DNA of 64,000 bases. It comes from Antedon mediterranea (Eukaryota; Echinodermata; Crinoidea; Comatulida; Antedonidae). Under the pieces are notes generated by a model. That model was given only the letters and a program-made list of their open reading frames with translations. It searched no databases and was not told the DNA's origin. The stretch's first letter is position 1, and every line of letters begins with the position of its first letter. Shown in pieces: positions 1-12,052 of this stretch. Position numbers and translations under genes: made by a program. The stretch is from the NCBI RefSeq assembly GCF_964355755.1, contig NC_092670.1, positions 2,319,001 to 2,383,000 on the forward strand, read 5' to 3'.

Positions 1-317
1 ATGGGTACAGTAAAATATGCATCTTTGAGGTCGACTGACGTCATATATACACCTGGTGAAATTAGTGTCAATGCATTTCCAAACATTTCCATTTTGAAAT
101 GTTTGTATGTCACATATTCATTTAATGTAGAGAGGTCTAATATCATTCTGAACCCTCCATCATTCTTTGGCCTTGTAAAAATATTTGATACAAACTGGAC
201 CACCCCTTTTGATATCAATTTAACTATTTGATCATCAATAGCCTCCATATCCATGTTGCTGAGTTTGTATGGATGAGGTATTTTTCCTTTTAGGTGGTAG
301 GGTAAGGCTTTATTAAA
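1..317 (-). pseudogene. DIRS reverse transcriptase fragment (runs off window)
   Basis: Open minus-strand frame of 105 codons to the edge. It contains DDQIVKLISKGVVQFVSNIF, PKNDGGFRMILDLSTLN and the RT motif A region SVDLKDAYF with its first catalytic aspartate. It is in the same frame as the preceding gag-like ORF, with only TAG between them. Confidence 0.75.
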
Positions 318-2514
318 CTATATTTTATATCCTGAAACCGCATTTAGGATGTATGGATCCGAAGTATATTTTTTCCACCTATGTATATATGACCTGAGTC
401 GACCTCCTACTATGTCATCAAGGTTATCATGTTTGTTGACCTTATTGTTAGGAGAAATACTTCTATTATCAATCGACTCATACCTCTTCGGCTGTTGTTT
501 TAGGTCCTTTTTCCCCTGATAAAATTTGGTCTGGTTGTAGTTGTTTGTTGACCATTTGTGTCGCCGGGTTTGACCTAAAAAAGGTTTGCCATTTCTATTG
601 TATGGCTGGTATCTGTAGTTGTTGGACCTGGTCTTTGGTTGGTACGACTTAAAATTAAATAAGCCTGCCGTAGCCTTCCTTTCCTCATCCAGTTTTTTAA
701 CTGTAGTACTCAGGTCACCAAATAAATACTCTGCAGGCTTAATGCTGGGTTTACATAAATGAGTATATTTGGCATTTATTTCCGGTTTCAACATCTCCTT
801 ACGAAGTGCAAGTAACTCGAAGTTCGCATTGGCAAGTAGGCCGATTGTGTCCTGTGCTATCTCCGATGACTCATTTCCATCAACTAATTTAGCAAGGGCG
901 GTAATTCCCTTTATCAAAGGTTTTTGTACCTTTTGAAATTTTAGATCGTTAGACCGTGCCCTTGGTGTAATGGAATCCCAAATAGTTGGATTGACCTTTG
1001 GCACCATTAGGGCCTCTAGATTTTCCGGTATAGGATAGCTTTTGATCAGCTCGGTCATTACACTCTCACTCATATGCGAGTGCAATAAGTATGTTAGCGT
1101 GTACAGCCAACTCTTGGCTGACTGCTGGTGCCAATTCGTTAGAAACAGCAAATCTTGCTGCAAAACCCGGAGGAAGGGGGCCTTTGACCTTACTATTACT
1201 ATTAGTGGCTGGCCGCTCAGGATTTTCATCCTTCTTGGATAGTTGTGTACTACCTGTTACTTCCCCCTCCTCCAGGTCAGACACATCACGTTCGTACTGA
1301 TGATGCCTATCGTAAATGTTACTCGTGAGGCTAACCACCGAGCTACTGTCATCATATTCATTGTTGTGACATTGTGATGACATTTGTGTCATCAACTGAG
1401 ATAAAAGGTCGTGCGTTGACTCATTTATTTGTTGAGCAGCCTTCGTCTCTTTAACCTGCTGCTCAACCAACCGCTCAAGGTTTTCAACCCTAGCCTCATA
1501 GTTCAGGCCTACTCCGACCTGCTGATTAGGCTGCAGCACGTTAGTGCATGATGGCCCGGCGGCGATTTTTTTTTTTCGTACATAAGTTGGGGACCCCTCA
1601 TGAAACGTCACAAAATAAACATGAATAATTCATCAGTTAAATTTGTTGTTCCGTGTGCACCAAAGCGTATATAGCAACAAGAAGTGATTTACACAACTGC
1701 GATACGATACTTTCTACACTTAGGCCTAGGATTCACGTGATTGCCTTCGCGCACTCTTCTTCACACAAAATGTGTCGAGTCGAGGCTAATCGACAACTAG
1801 GCAAGACATTAAACTAAGTAGTAATTCATTGGTCATAGCCCAAAGAAAGCTTAGACCCACAAGAATAAAGAATGTGTATAACTTGTGTACTGTATTTTTT
1901 TAATTCTGCTATTTTATTATCAAACAATATGCATGTACTCAAAGGAACTTTAAAAATGCGCGTATATGAACACATGAGATGGGAAGTTTAGACGCACGAG
2001 AAAAAAAAATGTATTTTTGTGTAATGTTTATTGTTTAATTTTGCTGACTTGTTACTCGGATTGTGTCATACCTAACACACACACGTCACACACACCCACA
2101 CAGCTAATACTAGAATAGACATGGGTTTAGAGACTAATTAGGCCTAATAGTATTAATAGAAACTATAATTTTAACCCGTAATTCTTTAGTAATAAATTAT
2201 ATTAAAAACACCATAAACCATGGAGTAAATAAACTAAAGGCTGATTATTTCGACAATCCACACAAAACGCCGCTATTCTTCTATGAAATTGCACGCCGCA
2301 ACAACAGCGGAGATAGGCCTAGAATCGTACCGCACTTGTGTAATCGTTTCTTGTTGCTATACGCTTGGGTGCACACGGAACAAGAAAATGTAACTGATGA
2401 ATTATTCATGTTTATTTTGTGACGTTTCATGAGGGGGTCCCCAACTTATGTACGAAAAAAAAAATCGCCGCCCGCTGGCCATATTGCGCAATATCCGGGA
2501 CGGCCGCTGGCCAT
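318..2514 (-). pseudogene. DIRS gag-like gene, broken
   Basis: Likely start at 2514 (ATGGCCAGC). The coding sequence is split by the inserted MITE (1557-2475), then runs from 1556 to about 1080, shifts frame, and continues from about 1090 to the TAG at 318. The ATG-initiated 181-residue ORF ending at 1611 starts inside the inserted repeat, so its first 18 or so residues are not gag. Confidence 0.65.
1557..2475. mobile_element. 919-bp inverted-repeat MITE inside DIRS gag
   Basis: Arms of about 165 bp: GGCGGCGATTTTTTTTT near 1558 and its complement ending at 2472, both containing GTACATAAGTTGGGGACCCC and CATGAATAATTCAT. A 5-bp direct repeat, TGGCC, flanks it (1552-1556 and 2476-2480). No coding capacity. 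Removing it re-joins the gag reading frame. Confidence 0.75.
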
Positions 2515-3329
2515 AAAAAGGTACGCATACTGGCCAAACCTACCCAACCCTGTATAGACAAGTTCTATTTCCTCTGAAATATGATGTAAGAAGCATTTTT
2601 GGGTAGAAGCTGGGATCCACTTGATTTAGGATATTTCGACCTCGCTGATTACGAATATGGCGGATCCCAAGCGAAATTCGGCCATCTAAGCCCTTAATTT
2701 GCATAATTAAAAATGGCGGCCATTTTTTATAATTACCCTATATCACGAGAACCACTAGTCACAGATAATTAATTTTGGTGTCAACATGTTTTAAATATAT
2801 GTTTTTATATTCACTTTAGTGACACATTTTCTAAAAAAATGGATGCAAGTCTTATTTCTGACATTTTGACCTTTGACCTTGATTTATCGTATCTCAGTAA
2901 CCAATAATCGGAGAGACACGAAATAGGGCTCAAATTGTTCAGAAACTATACATTCATATTTATTATAATGAAATGTTTTTACAAAAAATGGCCGATTCTA
3001 CAACTATTGACCTTTGAACTATTAGTCAAATATAATAATATAACTCTGAAAATGTTGGTCTTATGACATTTTTTTTCTTTTTAAATTGTTTAAAACATGT
3101 GTGTTTCTATCCAGTCTAATGGCACATTTTGTACAAGAATGGCCGATAGTATGGTTATTGACCTTTGAACTACAGCATAGGCCTACTGTATAATAAATAT
3201 AATATAATTGCATAACTATGAAATTATTTATACACAATAATAATTAGTAAAATTATAAAATTCACTGCCATCAAATATGATGTATTATGATTTATATAGA
3301 TTTAATAAAAAAATGAACATGCAAGTTAC

Positions 3330-3800
3330 ATTTGGAAATTACCTGCCATCAGTATGACGGAGTATGATTATAGATTTTTAAAGATGTGAACATGTCAGCA
3401 ACATTTGGAAATTACCTGCCATCAATATGATGGATTATGATTATAGATTTAAAAAAGAATTTGAACACGTCAGCTACATTTGGAAATTTGGAAATTACCT
3501 GCTATCAATATAATGGATTATGATTGTAGGCCTATAGGTTTGAAAGAAAATGTGAACACGTTAGGTACATTTGAAAATTACCTGCCATCAATATGATGGA
3601 TTATGATTATAGATTTTTAAAGATGTGAACACGTAACCTACATTTAAAAATGACCTGCCATCAATATGATGGATTATGATTATAGATTTAAAAAAGAATT
3701 TGAACACGTCAGCTACATTTGGAAATTTCCTGCCATTAATATGATGGATTATGATTGTATAGGTTTGAAAGAAAATGTGAACACGTAAGCTACATTTGGA
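3330..3800. repeat. Tandem array of about 73-bp units (left arm)
   Basis: About seven imperfect units sharing ATTACCTGCCATCAATATGA, GATTATGATTATAG and GTGAACACGT. The mirrored array is at 5460-6180. Confidence 0.75.
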
Positions 3801-4209
3801 ATGAACATGTTAAGGGCATCAGTTTTGATCATTCATGCAAAGGTTTCCGTCATCGTTAGCGTTGTTACAGCAGCATAAAGCTGTACATGATAGTTTTGAC
3901 TTCTTGCACCTACATCTATATGGTTATGCATCGTGTCTTGCATCCACAATAAATCATCTCTAACGAAGCAGTAGGAATAGCTTCATTTTTCAGAAGCACT
4001 GGTTGAAGTTTACCATTAGATAGCTCCCAACCAAAATCTGTTGGTAATGGCAAGTGCTGGATTGGCGATACAGCTTTTTTCCATACGAGAGTGATTGGAA
4101 GTGTGCTCTTTTTATATGCTGGTGCACTGCATCGCTTGTTGGAGGTATGCCTCTGGTTTTTTTTTTTTTAAACATGGCATGCCTAACTTAAAACTGTCGA
4201 TAAAGGACA

Positions 4210-5300
4210 CCACCAGGCAAAGATGAACCAAAACAAAGCCAGCCAAATTGCTGGTCGAACTTTTTGGCATTACAAGAAAATAAAGCAGATCTGGCACGAT
4301 TTCTATCAGAGGAGTTGATTCGTCAAGCTCCTATAGACAAAGAAATTGTCACAGCTGGTGGATTTATGGAAGAATCAGTTGTTAAATCATCAAAAGTCTA
4401 CACGAATACGTTGTCTCTGGTAGGATATCATGAAGAAGCGGACACGCGACTTGTCATGCTGCCAATGTCCGATACGACACAGTTGTAGTTGCTTCTAGGG
4501 ATACAGGCGTACTAGTGATTCTAGTGTCTCACTACCAAAGCATGGTATCCAAATGGATGATGACAGGTACATCAAAAAAAAGAAAGTATCTATAAAGACA
4601 TTTTTCAAGACTTGCCGGATGGTTCTGCAAAAGCACTGATTCCATTCCACACTATTAGTGGATGCGATACTACCTGATTGATTGATTGATTGAATTTATT
4701 TGATGCTCAACATTAAAATAACAAACAGACAAAAGACAAAATAACGAGCATCAGGAACACCCATTAGGCCGGAAAAACCAGCCCATTTCCAATGGGGTCC
4801 AAATTGCACATAACAAACAAGAGAAAATACAACATTCATATCCAGGGAAGAGTTAAATTACATTAATACATACATACAGTAATTTAACTCTTCCCTGCTC
4901 ATATCTAAGTGGTCACTCAAAGGCATCGGCATGGGAAGTATTACAAAAAAATTATGAACTAATTAAAGACCTGGGAGAAAACCTATCAGTGACCAAGTTA
5001 TTATGAAATCGGAAAGATTCATTTGCTACGTTTACGGTGTTGGTCAAGTTAAAAGTACCAATGAAGTTAGGCATGCCATGTTTAAAAAAAACAAAAACCA
5101 GAGGCATTACCTCCAACAAGCGATGCAGTGCACCAACATATAAAAAGAGCACACTTCCAAGCACTCGTACGGAAAAAAGCTGTATCGCCAATCCAGCATT
5201 AATTGCCATCACCAACAGATTTTGGTTGGGAGCTATCTAATGGTAAACTTCAACCAGTGCTTCTGAAAAATTAAGCTATTCCTACTCCTTCGTTAGAGAT
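4210..5300 (+). pseudogene. Remnant of a multicopy invertebrate gene (HEEADTR / GCDTT family)
   Basis: Plus-strand pieces: NKADLARFLSEELIRQAP and GYHEEADTRLVM (4264-4488), VVVAS-DTGVLVILVSH (about 4480-4530), FHTISGCDTT (about 4645-4675), then after an inserted SINE/LINE tail SGHSKASAWEVLQKNYELIK (about 4905-4970), and GIPPTSDAVHQHIKRAHFQA-like and CGCKTRC segments (about 5100-5330). I know this motif string from high-copy, uncharacterised proteins in many invertebrate genomes; its biochemical role is not known to me. Frameshifts and the insertion make it non-functional. The 3' end is duplicated in inverted orientation at about 3900-4180. Confidence 0.55.
4676..4898 (-). mobile_element. Non-LTR retroelement 3' tail inserted in the transposon gene
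   Basis: On the minus strand it ends in (CAAT)n preceded by a GACCCCATTGGAAATGGGCT-like 3' UTR segment. It splits the GCDTT motif from its downstream continuation. The side at 4844-4896 is a perfect 17-bp-arm hairpin (AGGGAAGAGTTAAATTA). Confidence 0.5.
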
Positions 5301-5459
5301 GATTTATTGTGGATGCAAGACACGATGCATAACCATATAGATGTAGGTGCAAGAAGTCAAAACTACCATGTACAGCTTTATGCCGCTGTAACAACGCTAA
5401 AGATGACGGAAACCTTTGCATGATGAATGATCAAAACTGATGCCCTTAACATGTTCATT

Positions 5460-6180
5460 CCAAATGTAGCTTACGTGTTCACATTTTCTTTCAAACCTAT
5501 ACAATCATAATCCATCATATTGATGACAGGTAATTTCCAAATTTCCAAATGTAGCTGACGTGTTCAAATTCTTTTTTAAATCTATAATCATAATCCATCA
5601 TATTGATGGCAGGTAATTTTCAAATGTAGCTTACGTGTTCACATCTTTAAAAATCTATACAATCATAATCCATCATATTGATGGCAGGTAATTTCCAAAT
5701 TTCCAAATGTAGCTGACGTGTTCAAATTCTTTTTAAAATCTATAATCATAATCCATCATATTGATGGCAGGTAATTTTCATATGTAGCTTACGTGTTCAC
5801 ATTTTCTTTTAAATCTATACAATCATAATCCATCATATTGATGGCAGGTAATTTCCAAATTTCCAAATGTAGCTGACGTGTTACAATTCTTTTTTAAATC
5901 TATAATCATAATCCATCATATTGATGGCAGGTAATTTTCAAATGTAGCTTACGTGTTCAAATTCTTTTTTAAATCTATAATCATAATCCATCATATTGAT
6001 GGCAGGTAATTTCCAAATGTAGCTGACATGTTCAAATTAAAAAAAATCTATAATCATACTCCATCATATTGATGGCAGGTAATTTCAAATTTCGAATTTC
6101 AACAAATGTAACTTGCGTGCTCAAATTTTTTTTTAAATCTATATAAATCATAATACATCATATTTGATGGCAGTGAATTT
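5460..6180. repeat. Tandem array of about 73-bp units (right arm)
   Basis: About nine units, the reverse complement of the 3330-3800 array. Copy number differs between the arms, so they have diverged by slippage since the inversion. Confidence 0.75.
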
Positions 6181-6917
6181 TATAATTTTACTAATTATTA
6201 TTGTGTATAAATAATTTCATAGTTATGCAATTATATTATACTGTATTTAGTATACAGTAGGCCTATGCTGTATTTTAAAGGTCAATAATCATACTATCGG
6301 CCATTCTTGTACAAAATGTGCCATTAGACTGGATAGAAACACACATGTTTTAAACAATTTAAAAAGAAAAAAAAAATCATAAGACCACAATTTTCAAAGT
6401 TTTATTATTATTATATTATTATATTTGACTAATAGTTCAAAGGTCAATAGTTGTAGAATCGGCCATTTTTTGTAAAAACGTTTCATTATAATAAATATGA
6501 ATGTATAGTTTCTGAACAATTTGAGCCCTATTTCATGTCTCTCAGATTATTGGTTACTGAGATACGATAAATCAAGGTCAAAGGTCAAAATGTCAGAAAT
6601 AAGACTTGCATCCATTTTTTGAGAAAATGTGTCATTAAAGTGAATATAAAAACATACATTTAAAACAATTTGAGACCAAAATTAATTATCTGTGACTAGT
6701 GGTTCTCGAGATATAGGGTAATTATAAAAAATGGCCGCCATTTTTAATTATGCAAATTAAGGGCTTAGATGGCCGAATTTCGCTTGGGATCCGCCATATT
6801 CGTAATCAGCGAGGTCGAAATATCCTAAATCAAGTGGATCCCAGCTTCTACCCAAAAATGCTTCTTGATTCGTTTTCTAGGCCGTTTTTTGAGAAATGGA
6901 ACCTGTCTAGTAGCCAT

Positions 6918-8206
6918 GTCGGGATTATATTTAAGAGATAGAAAGCAATCAAACATTTTATAAGCAGAGGTCAGGTTTGAAATCACAAATTATCAGTGAT
7001 CGCATTTTAACATTTGTTTCCGTACCGGGTATGCTACAATATTGACAAATACTTAGCGTAGCAAATAAACAACCTACGTGGCAAAGTCCAGTGGTTGTCT
7101 ATAAGAATTTGCTTATTTATAGATTTGTAAAATATATGCCTAGGACCCAAAAATGGCTGTTTTTTGTCTTATTGAAATTAACAAACAATATTATTATTAT
7201 ATAAACGTAATTGTCATACGCTTCCCTCTTTATATTCTTAAAGCACACCTGCATAGACTCAGGTCATTTTATTGAAGAGGCTTGTGGGTTGATATCCAAT
7301 AGTCGTACTATTGAACTCTTACGTCAGAGTATTATTATTATTATTTGTATATTAATTTATTCATTTTGTAATTATTATGTCAAAGCGGGGAGAATGGTAC
7401 GAGTAATAGTTGTTGCGTGGTAATGGTAGTTCGGGCGCAACCAGTGATAAAATCCATAGGATGGGGGGGGGGGGGTAATGCATAATAACACTGCATGCCA
7501 TAAACGCTTGATTTGAATTGTTTTCAAACATTTCAGGTTTCCTTAGGGCCTATAGTGGCTTGACCTATCAGTTATTGAAGGAAGGGGAGTAACTTTCAAG
7601 GTCAAGAGTCTTCCTGTATAGTACAACCATTGCTGTGGCCAAATTTGAGGGCAGTATGTATATATCAGGTCAGTTTATATAAGCCTATTAGTAGAGTAGG
7701 AAATGGGGGTTCCCATGCACCCCTGAGGTATATTTTTTTAATGTGATTTTTTATAATCTCAAGTATGTCTAGTAACCAGATCAGGTTGTTAACATTTTCA
7801 AATCGTGTCCCATGGGGTTGTTTTTGACCCATTTAGTCGGCCATGTTGGTTTTAACAAATTAACATTTTTTCGCATTTCTCAGGAACCAAAGGTCGTAGA
7901 AATATAATTTTGGTACCAAAGTACTCAGTATATGTATGTTTGTATATGCTGTAATGAAAGTTTTTTGTATACAATTACGGGAAGTATGATTTTTTACCTA
8001 TGACCTTGCTTTTAAATGGTGTCCATATCTAAAAAACCGGTTGTCATAGAAACTTTATTTTAGTCTCAAATTATGCAGAATACCAACATTTATATTCATG
8101 GTAATGCAAAAGTTTGTCCGAAAATGATCGGAAATGATATTTTTGACCTTTGACATAATTTCATTTACATTTTTACACAATTTTGTCCATATTTGAGGGC
8201 AGGCTA
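6918..8206. other. Gene-free AT-rich stretch
   Basis: No gene seen. From 7640 it holds repeat-like sequence with TGACCTTTGAC words and GGTCGTAGAAATATA-like phrases resembling the arms of the foldback families. A long T tract lies at 8330-8385. Confidence 0.6.
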
Positions 8207-8352
8207 TAGGCGCTTGACCTTTGACAAGATCGCCTAAAATTTTTAAATTAAACTTACGATACTTATTATTGTATATTCAGGAATAGCCGCTCCATAATCT
8301 CTTTGCTTTTCTTCTTTATATCTATATTTTATTTTTTTTTTATTTATTTATT

Positions 8353-8391
<39 letters not shown>

Positions 8392-10020
8392 TACTAACAA
8401 ATATATTTTTATTAATATTATAATCATAACAATAAATATTTTAAAAATATATACAATATTATTTATCGCATAATATGCAGTGTAGGATAATTATTTAATA
8501 TACAAAATCATTACACCCAACCACGCCTACTATCTTCATCTCCTATATGCGGAACATCATTTGGATAATAGAACAAATCATACATCTACACATAATCAAG
8601 CATCGTATACTCTATCTCTAACAATATTTCAATCTTCTATCGACTAAAGCTGAAGTATAGTCGTTATCTCGGAACCGTCCTATGGTTACCACCAGGTAGG
8701 CTTGCTTCATCAAGGCTTCTATGAATGGATGTACTGGTTGGGAGCAGAAAATCTAGTAGACCATACCCAGTACCGTTTTGATTACGATCAATCGGGAATT
8801 TACCTCACAACGTTATATCTATATTTTTAATTTATACTAACAAATATCTTTTTATTAATATAATAATAATAATAATAATAACAATATATCAAACATTTAT
8901 TAAATAATATTTTTCGCATAATATGCAATCTACGATAATTGAATTAATTGATATAACAAATTTATTAAATACATAACATCATTTGAATAAAAAGAACAAA
9001 TCACATATCTACACATAATCATAACATCGTATGCTCTATCTCTAACAATTTATTCAATCTTCTATCGACTAAAGCCGAAGTATAGTCGTTATCTCGGGAC
9101 CGTTCTATGGCCACCACCAGGTAGGCTTACTTCATTAAAGCTTCTATGAATGGATGTACTGGTTGGGAGCAGAAAAACTAGTAGACCATACCCAGTACCG
9201 TTTTGATTACGATCAATCGGGAAATTACCTCACAATCGTAACGCGAGCATTTCATTCTATACGCATACGCACTTTATCGAACATAATTTTAAACCAAACC
9301 TAATCATACATCATACAACGATAAGACACCAACCGATTCAGTTCAAAACCAGTTATTAAGGTAAACTTTTTAAATTTAAATTAATTTTTTGTTCTATCCA
9401 CTCTACCATATTCATATAAAGATATTGTGGAACCACGTCAGGTCAAGTTCAATATTGAATATCGAAACGTGGTAGGCTGAAGGCGTTTGACCTTTGACAA
9501 GATCGCCTAAATTTGTAATATATTAACTTTACAATACTTAGTGTTGTATGTTCTGGTACAGCCGCTCCATAATCTCTTTGCTTTTCTTCCTTATATCTAT
9601 ATTTTTAATTTATACTAACAAATATCTTTTTATTAATATAATAATAATAATAATAATAATAACAATATATCAAACATTTATTAAATAATATTTTTCGCAT
9701 AATATGCAATCTACGATAATTGAATTAATTGATATAACAAATTTATTAAATACATAACATCATTTGAATAAAAAGAACAAATCACATATCTACACATAAT
9801 CATAACATCGTATGCTCTATCTCTAACAATTTATTCAATCTTCTATCGACTAAAGCCGAAGTATAGTCGTTATCTCGGGACCGTTCTATGGCCACCACCA
9901 GGTAGGCTTACTTCATTAAAGCTTCTATGAATGGATGTACTGGTTGGGAGCAGAAAAACTAGTAGACCATACCCAGTACCGTTTTGATTACGATCAATCG
10001 GGAAATTACCTCACAAAATT
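8207..10020. repeat. Three copies of an about 430-bp repeat
   Basis: The segment with CGACTAAAGC(C/T)GAAGTATAG and GGTTGGGAGCAGAAAA occurs at about 8385-8815, 8816-9240 and 9590-10017. The last two are nearly identical. A leader with GCCGCTCCATAATCTCTTTG precedes the first and third, at 8284 and 9558. No coding signal; apparent ORFs are not conserved between copies. Confidence 0.8.
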
Positions 10021-10129
10021 ATGTCATCAAGAGTTCAATGTGTATCCACACCAAAGATATTTAACAGATAACAATACGATTGTTCACTCAATAAACACAT
10101 TGATTGACTCAAATCGACATATAGCGTGA

Positions 10130-11672
10130 CAACCAAATATTACAATAGATCACACTTTCAGAAGATAATTGTCTGAACAAATTTGGAAGAAAAATCTGGA
10201 CACCATAGAAGCGCGCTGCGCGCTCTTTTAAATGTGTATAACTTTGACGAAAGATATGGAGTTAACTACTTGTTTAATTCTGCTGGCCATAACATAACGT
10301 CAAAACATCCGTAAGGCACAATTTTTAAACGAATTCATATCAACAATGCAGAATGCAATAAGTTATAAACATGGAAATCACTATAATTTTGAAGAGCTGT
10401 AATGTATTCAAATATGCGGTGTAGGTGAAAGTAGGCCTACGCGACCCACCCTCAAATTTGGCTGGCATAATTGGAATTTTTACAACTTCTTTTGCTTTAG
10501 ATTACAGTTTTTCAATCAAATGACAAGAATCTACTCAGATGTTTTAAAAATGACGTAAGCGCAAATTATAGATCTATAATTTGCGCTTACGTCATTGTGT
10601 TGTCTCTCTAGTGGAAACCCTGCATAAAGAACATGACATGAATATCATATGATCCAATCCTTCAATCAAATGACAAGAATCTACTCAGATGTTTAAAAAA
10701 AATAATAGCAGTGGTACTATAAAATAACGTAATAATACAACTATATTTTATTTATTTCATTTTGTAAATAATTGTATACAGAGAAGGCGTAAGGTTACAG
10801 ATAAAAAAGTTAAGTGCATTTCACTTAAAACAACAATGAAACCTTGTTAATATAATAAACTTTTAATTTAAGTACAATTTTATTAGAATTCACAATTAAA
10901 CAAACTATTTTGCAAACTGTCGTTGTTTCGTTTGCTTGATAACAAATACACATTTAAAAGAAAATCGTTTTTGTCACCATGTGTTTAGTATCAACGAAAT
11001 AGAAAATAAATTACAGTTTCAGTATATATATTTTCGTTATTTTTGCATGTTCGACTGTGAATAAAAGTAGTAACTTGAGTAGTAGTAATTTAAATACATA
11101 TTTCTTTTAACGAATCCACTCATTGAGAAATCTCCATGGTCCACTTTAAAACTGTAAAAATTGAATAATTTTGTCTTTAAGAAGAGCAATCATTCCTATA
11201 GGTTACGCACACATGTGACAATGAAAAACGCATTTCGTCCTATCAAACTGCCATACATGTTTAATTTAATTCCCCAATATTTTAGGGGGTGGGGTATAAG
11301 GACTTCCCCTTGCGTTCGTGGACATTAGTTGCTTGATTAATTATTAAGGGGTAGCAAGGGGTTATAGACGTCGTCGTCGAGAGGGCAGTAGGAGGAGGAG
11401 GTAGGAGGTCAGTTCGCATGGTTATCTAGTCACTGTCACCAACAACAAATCATGTTATCGGGAGTCACTGTGTACAGTTGACATAATGAACGATTTACAT
11501 TACACAATGATTGACTATAATTGACACATATCGTGATAGCAAAAACAATATAAATATTAATAAATAATATATTGCCAAAGGGACAGTAACCTATCTGTAC
11601 CAGTATGTTCCACGTCACAACATAGACCGCGCTAACCGGTTAAACGTAAGGGGCCAAGGGCATGAGCAGCCC
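10130..11672. other. Gene-free stretch with a long perfect palindrome
   Basis: No gene seen. It contains the 48-bp palindrome at 10549-10596 between 39-bp direct repeats (10511-10550 and 10661-10699). Confidence 0.6.
10549..10596. repeat. 48-bp perfect palindrome
   Basis: Two 24-nt arms meet at AGATCT with no spacer. Each outer arm has TGACGTAA, a CRE/ATF-like octamer. It could extrude as a cruciform, or be the fused ends of a small transposon. Confidence 0.9.
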
Positions 11673-12052
11673 ACGAAATTTTCTTTACTCGTCAGATAAG
11701 GCAGAAATCATGAATAATTCATTACCTTAATTATTTTCTATTACTGTATAAAGAATTGCAAGATAGCTGATCTACTTCCTAAATATACTAAACCTAACCC
11801 TCTAAATAATCTCTCTCGACTATTTAAAAAGAACATGTTCTTGAAAGACCTCGAACCGAGGGCTCCAGCGTAATAGGTTAAAGCCTTTACCACTAGACCA
11901 AACATTTCGGTTGGCAAACACTGTTTACACAAATTATTTAATATCTCTGCATGCTTATATAGCGCCCTCTTTAATGTGGCATATTATGTCATAATTATTC
12001 TAATGAATTATTCATGATTTCTCCCTTATCTGACGAGTAAAGAAAATTTCGC
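11673..12052. mobile_element. Mutator-like MITE (380 bp)
   Basis: Terminal inverted repeats of about 50 bp (CGAAATTTTCTTTACTCGTC...) and a 9-bp direct repeat, GAGCAGCCC, on both sides (11664-11672 and 12053-12061). A 9-bp duplication is typical of Mutator-like elements. The interior carries a tRNA-like sequence on the minus strand (about 11850-11915). Confidence 0.8.
11848..11918 (-). repeat. tRNA-derived sequence inside the MITE
   Basis: The minus strand has an A-box-like TGGTCTAGTGGT and a B-box-like GGTTCGAGGTC 32 nt later. The cloverleaf does not close well, so it is a SINE head or decayed tRNA copy rather than a functional tRNA. Confidence 0.4.

Larger units (their letters stand above)
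1..2514 (-). mobile_element. DIRS-like tyrosine-recombinase retrotransposon, 5' part (degraded)
   Basis: The minus strand encodes a gag-like protein followed by the start of pol. Gag-like features are a coiled-coil stretch (RVENLERLVEQQVKETKAAQ), then KVNPTIWDSI and KVQKPLIKGITALAKLVDG, which resemble the conserved middle of DIRS ORF1. The frame ends in GGRLRSYIHRWKKYTSDPYI, typical of the entry to the DIRS pol ORF. After one TAG (318-320) the same frame continues open to base 1 with a reverse transcriptase start (RPKNDGGFRMILDLSTLN, TSVDLKDAYFTV). The catalytic YxDD motif would lie outside the window. Breaks: a frameshift near 1070-1090 between two gag ORFs, the TAG, and a 919-bp insertion at 1557-2475. 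Confidence 0.75.
2554..6909. mobile_element. 4.4-kb foldback element with transposon gene remnant
   Basis: Long inverted arms (2554-4190 and 5062-6909) enclose a loop of about 0.87 kb. Outer arm segments match base for base over long runs, for example GGCGGATCCCAAGCGAAATT near 2659 and its complement near 6780. The arms hold a tandem array of about 73-bp units (3330-3800; 5460-6180), each with a CATCAATATGATG palindrome. The loop and inner arms encode fragments of one gene (see 4210-5300). Target duplication unclear. Confidence 0.75.

Noticed and set aside
9935-10129. 64-codon ORF beginning MYWLGAEKLVDHTQ
   Set aside because: Part of a threefold non-coding repeat; the other copies do not maintain the frame beyond the repeat.
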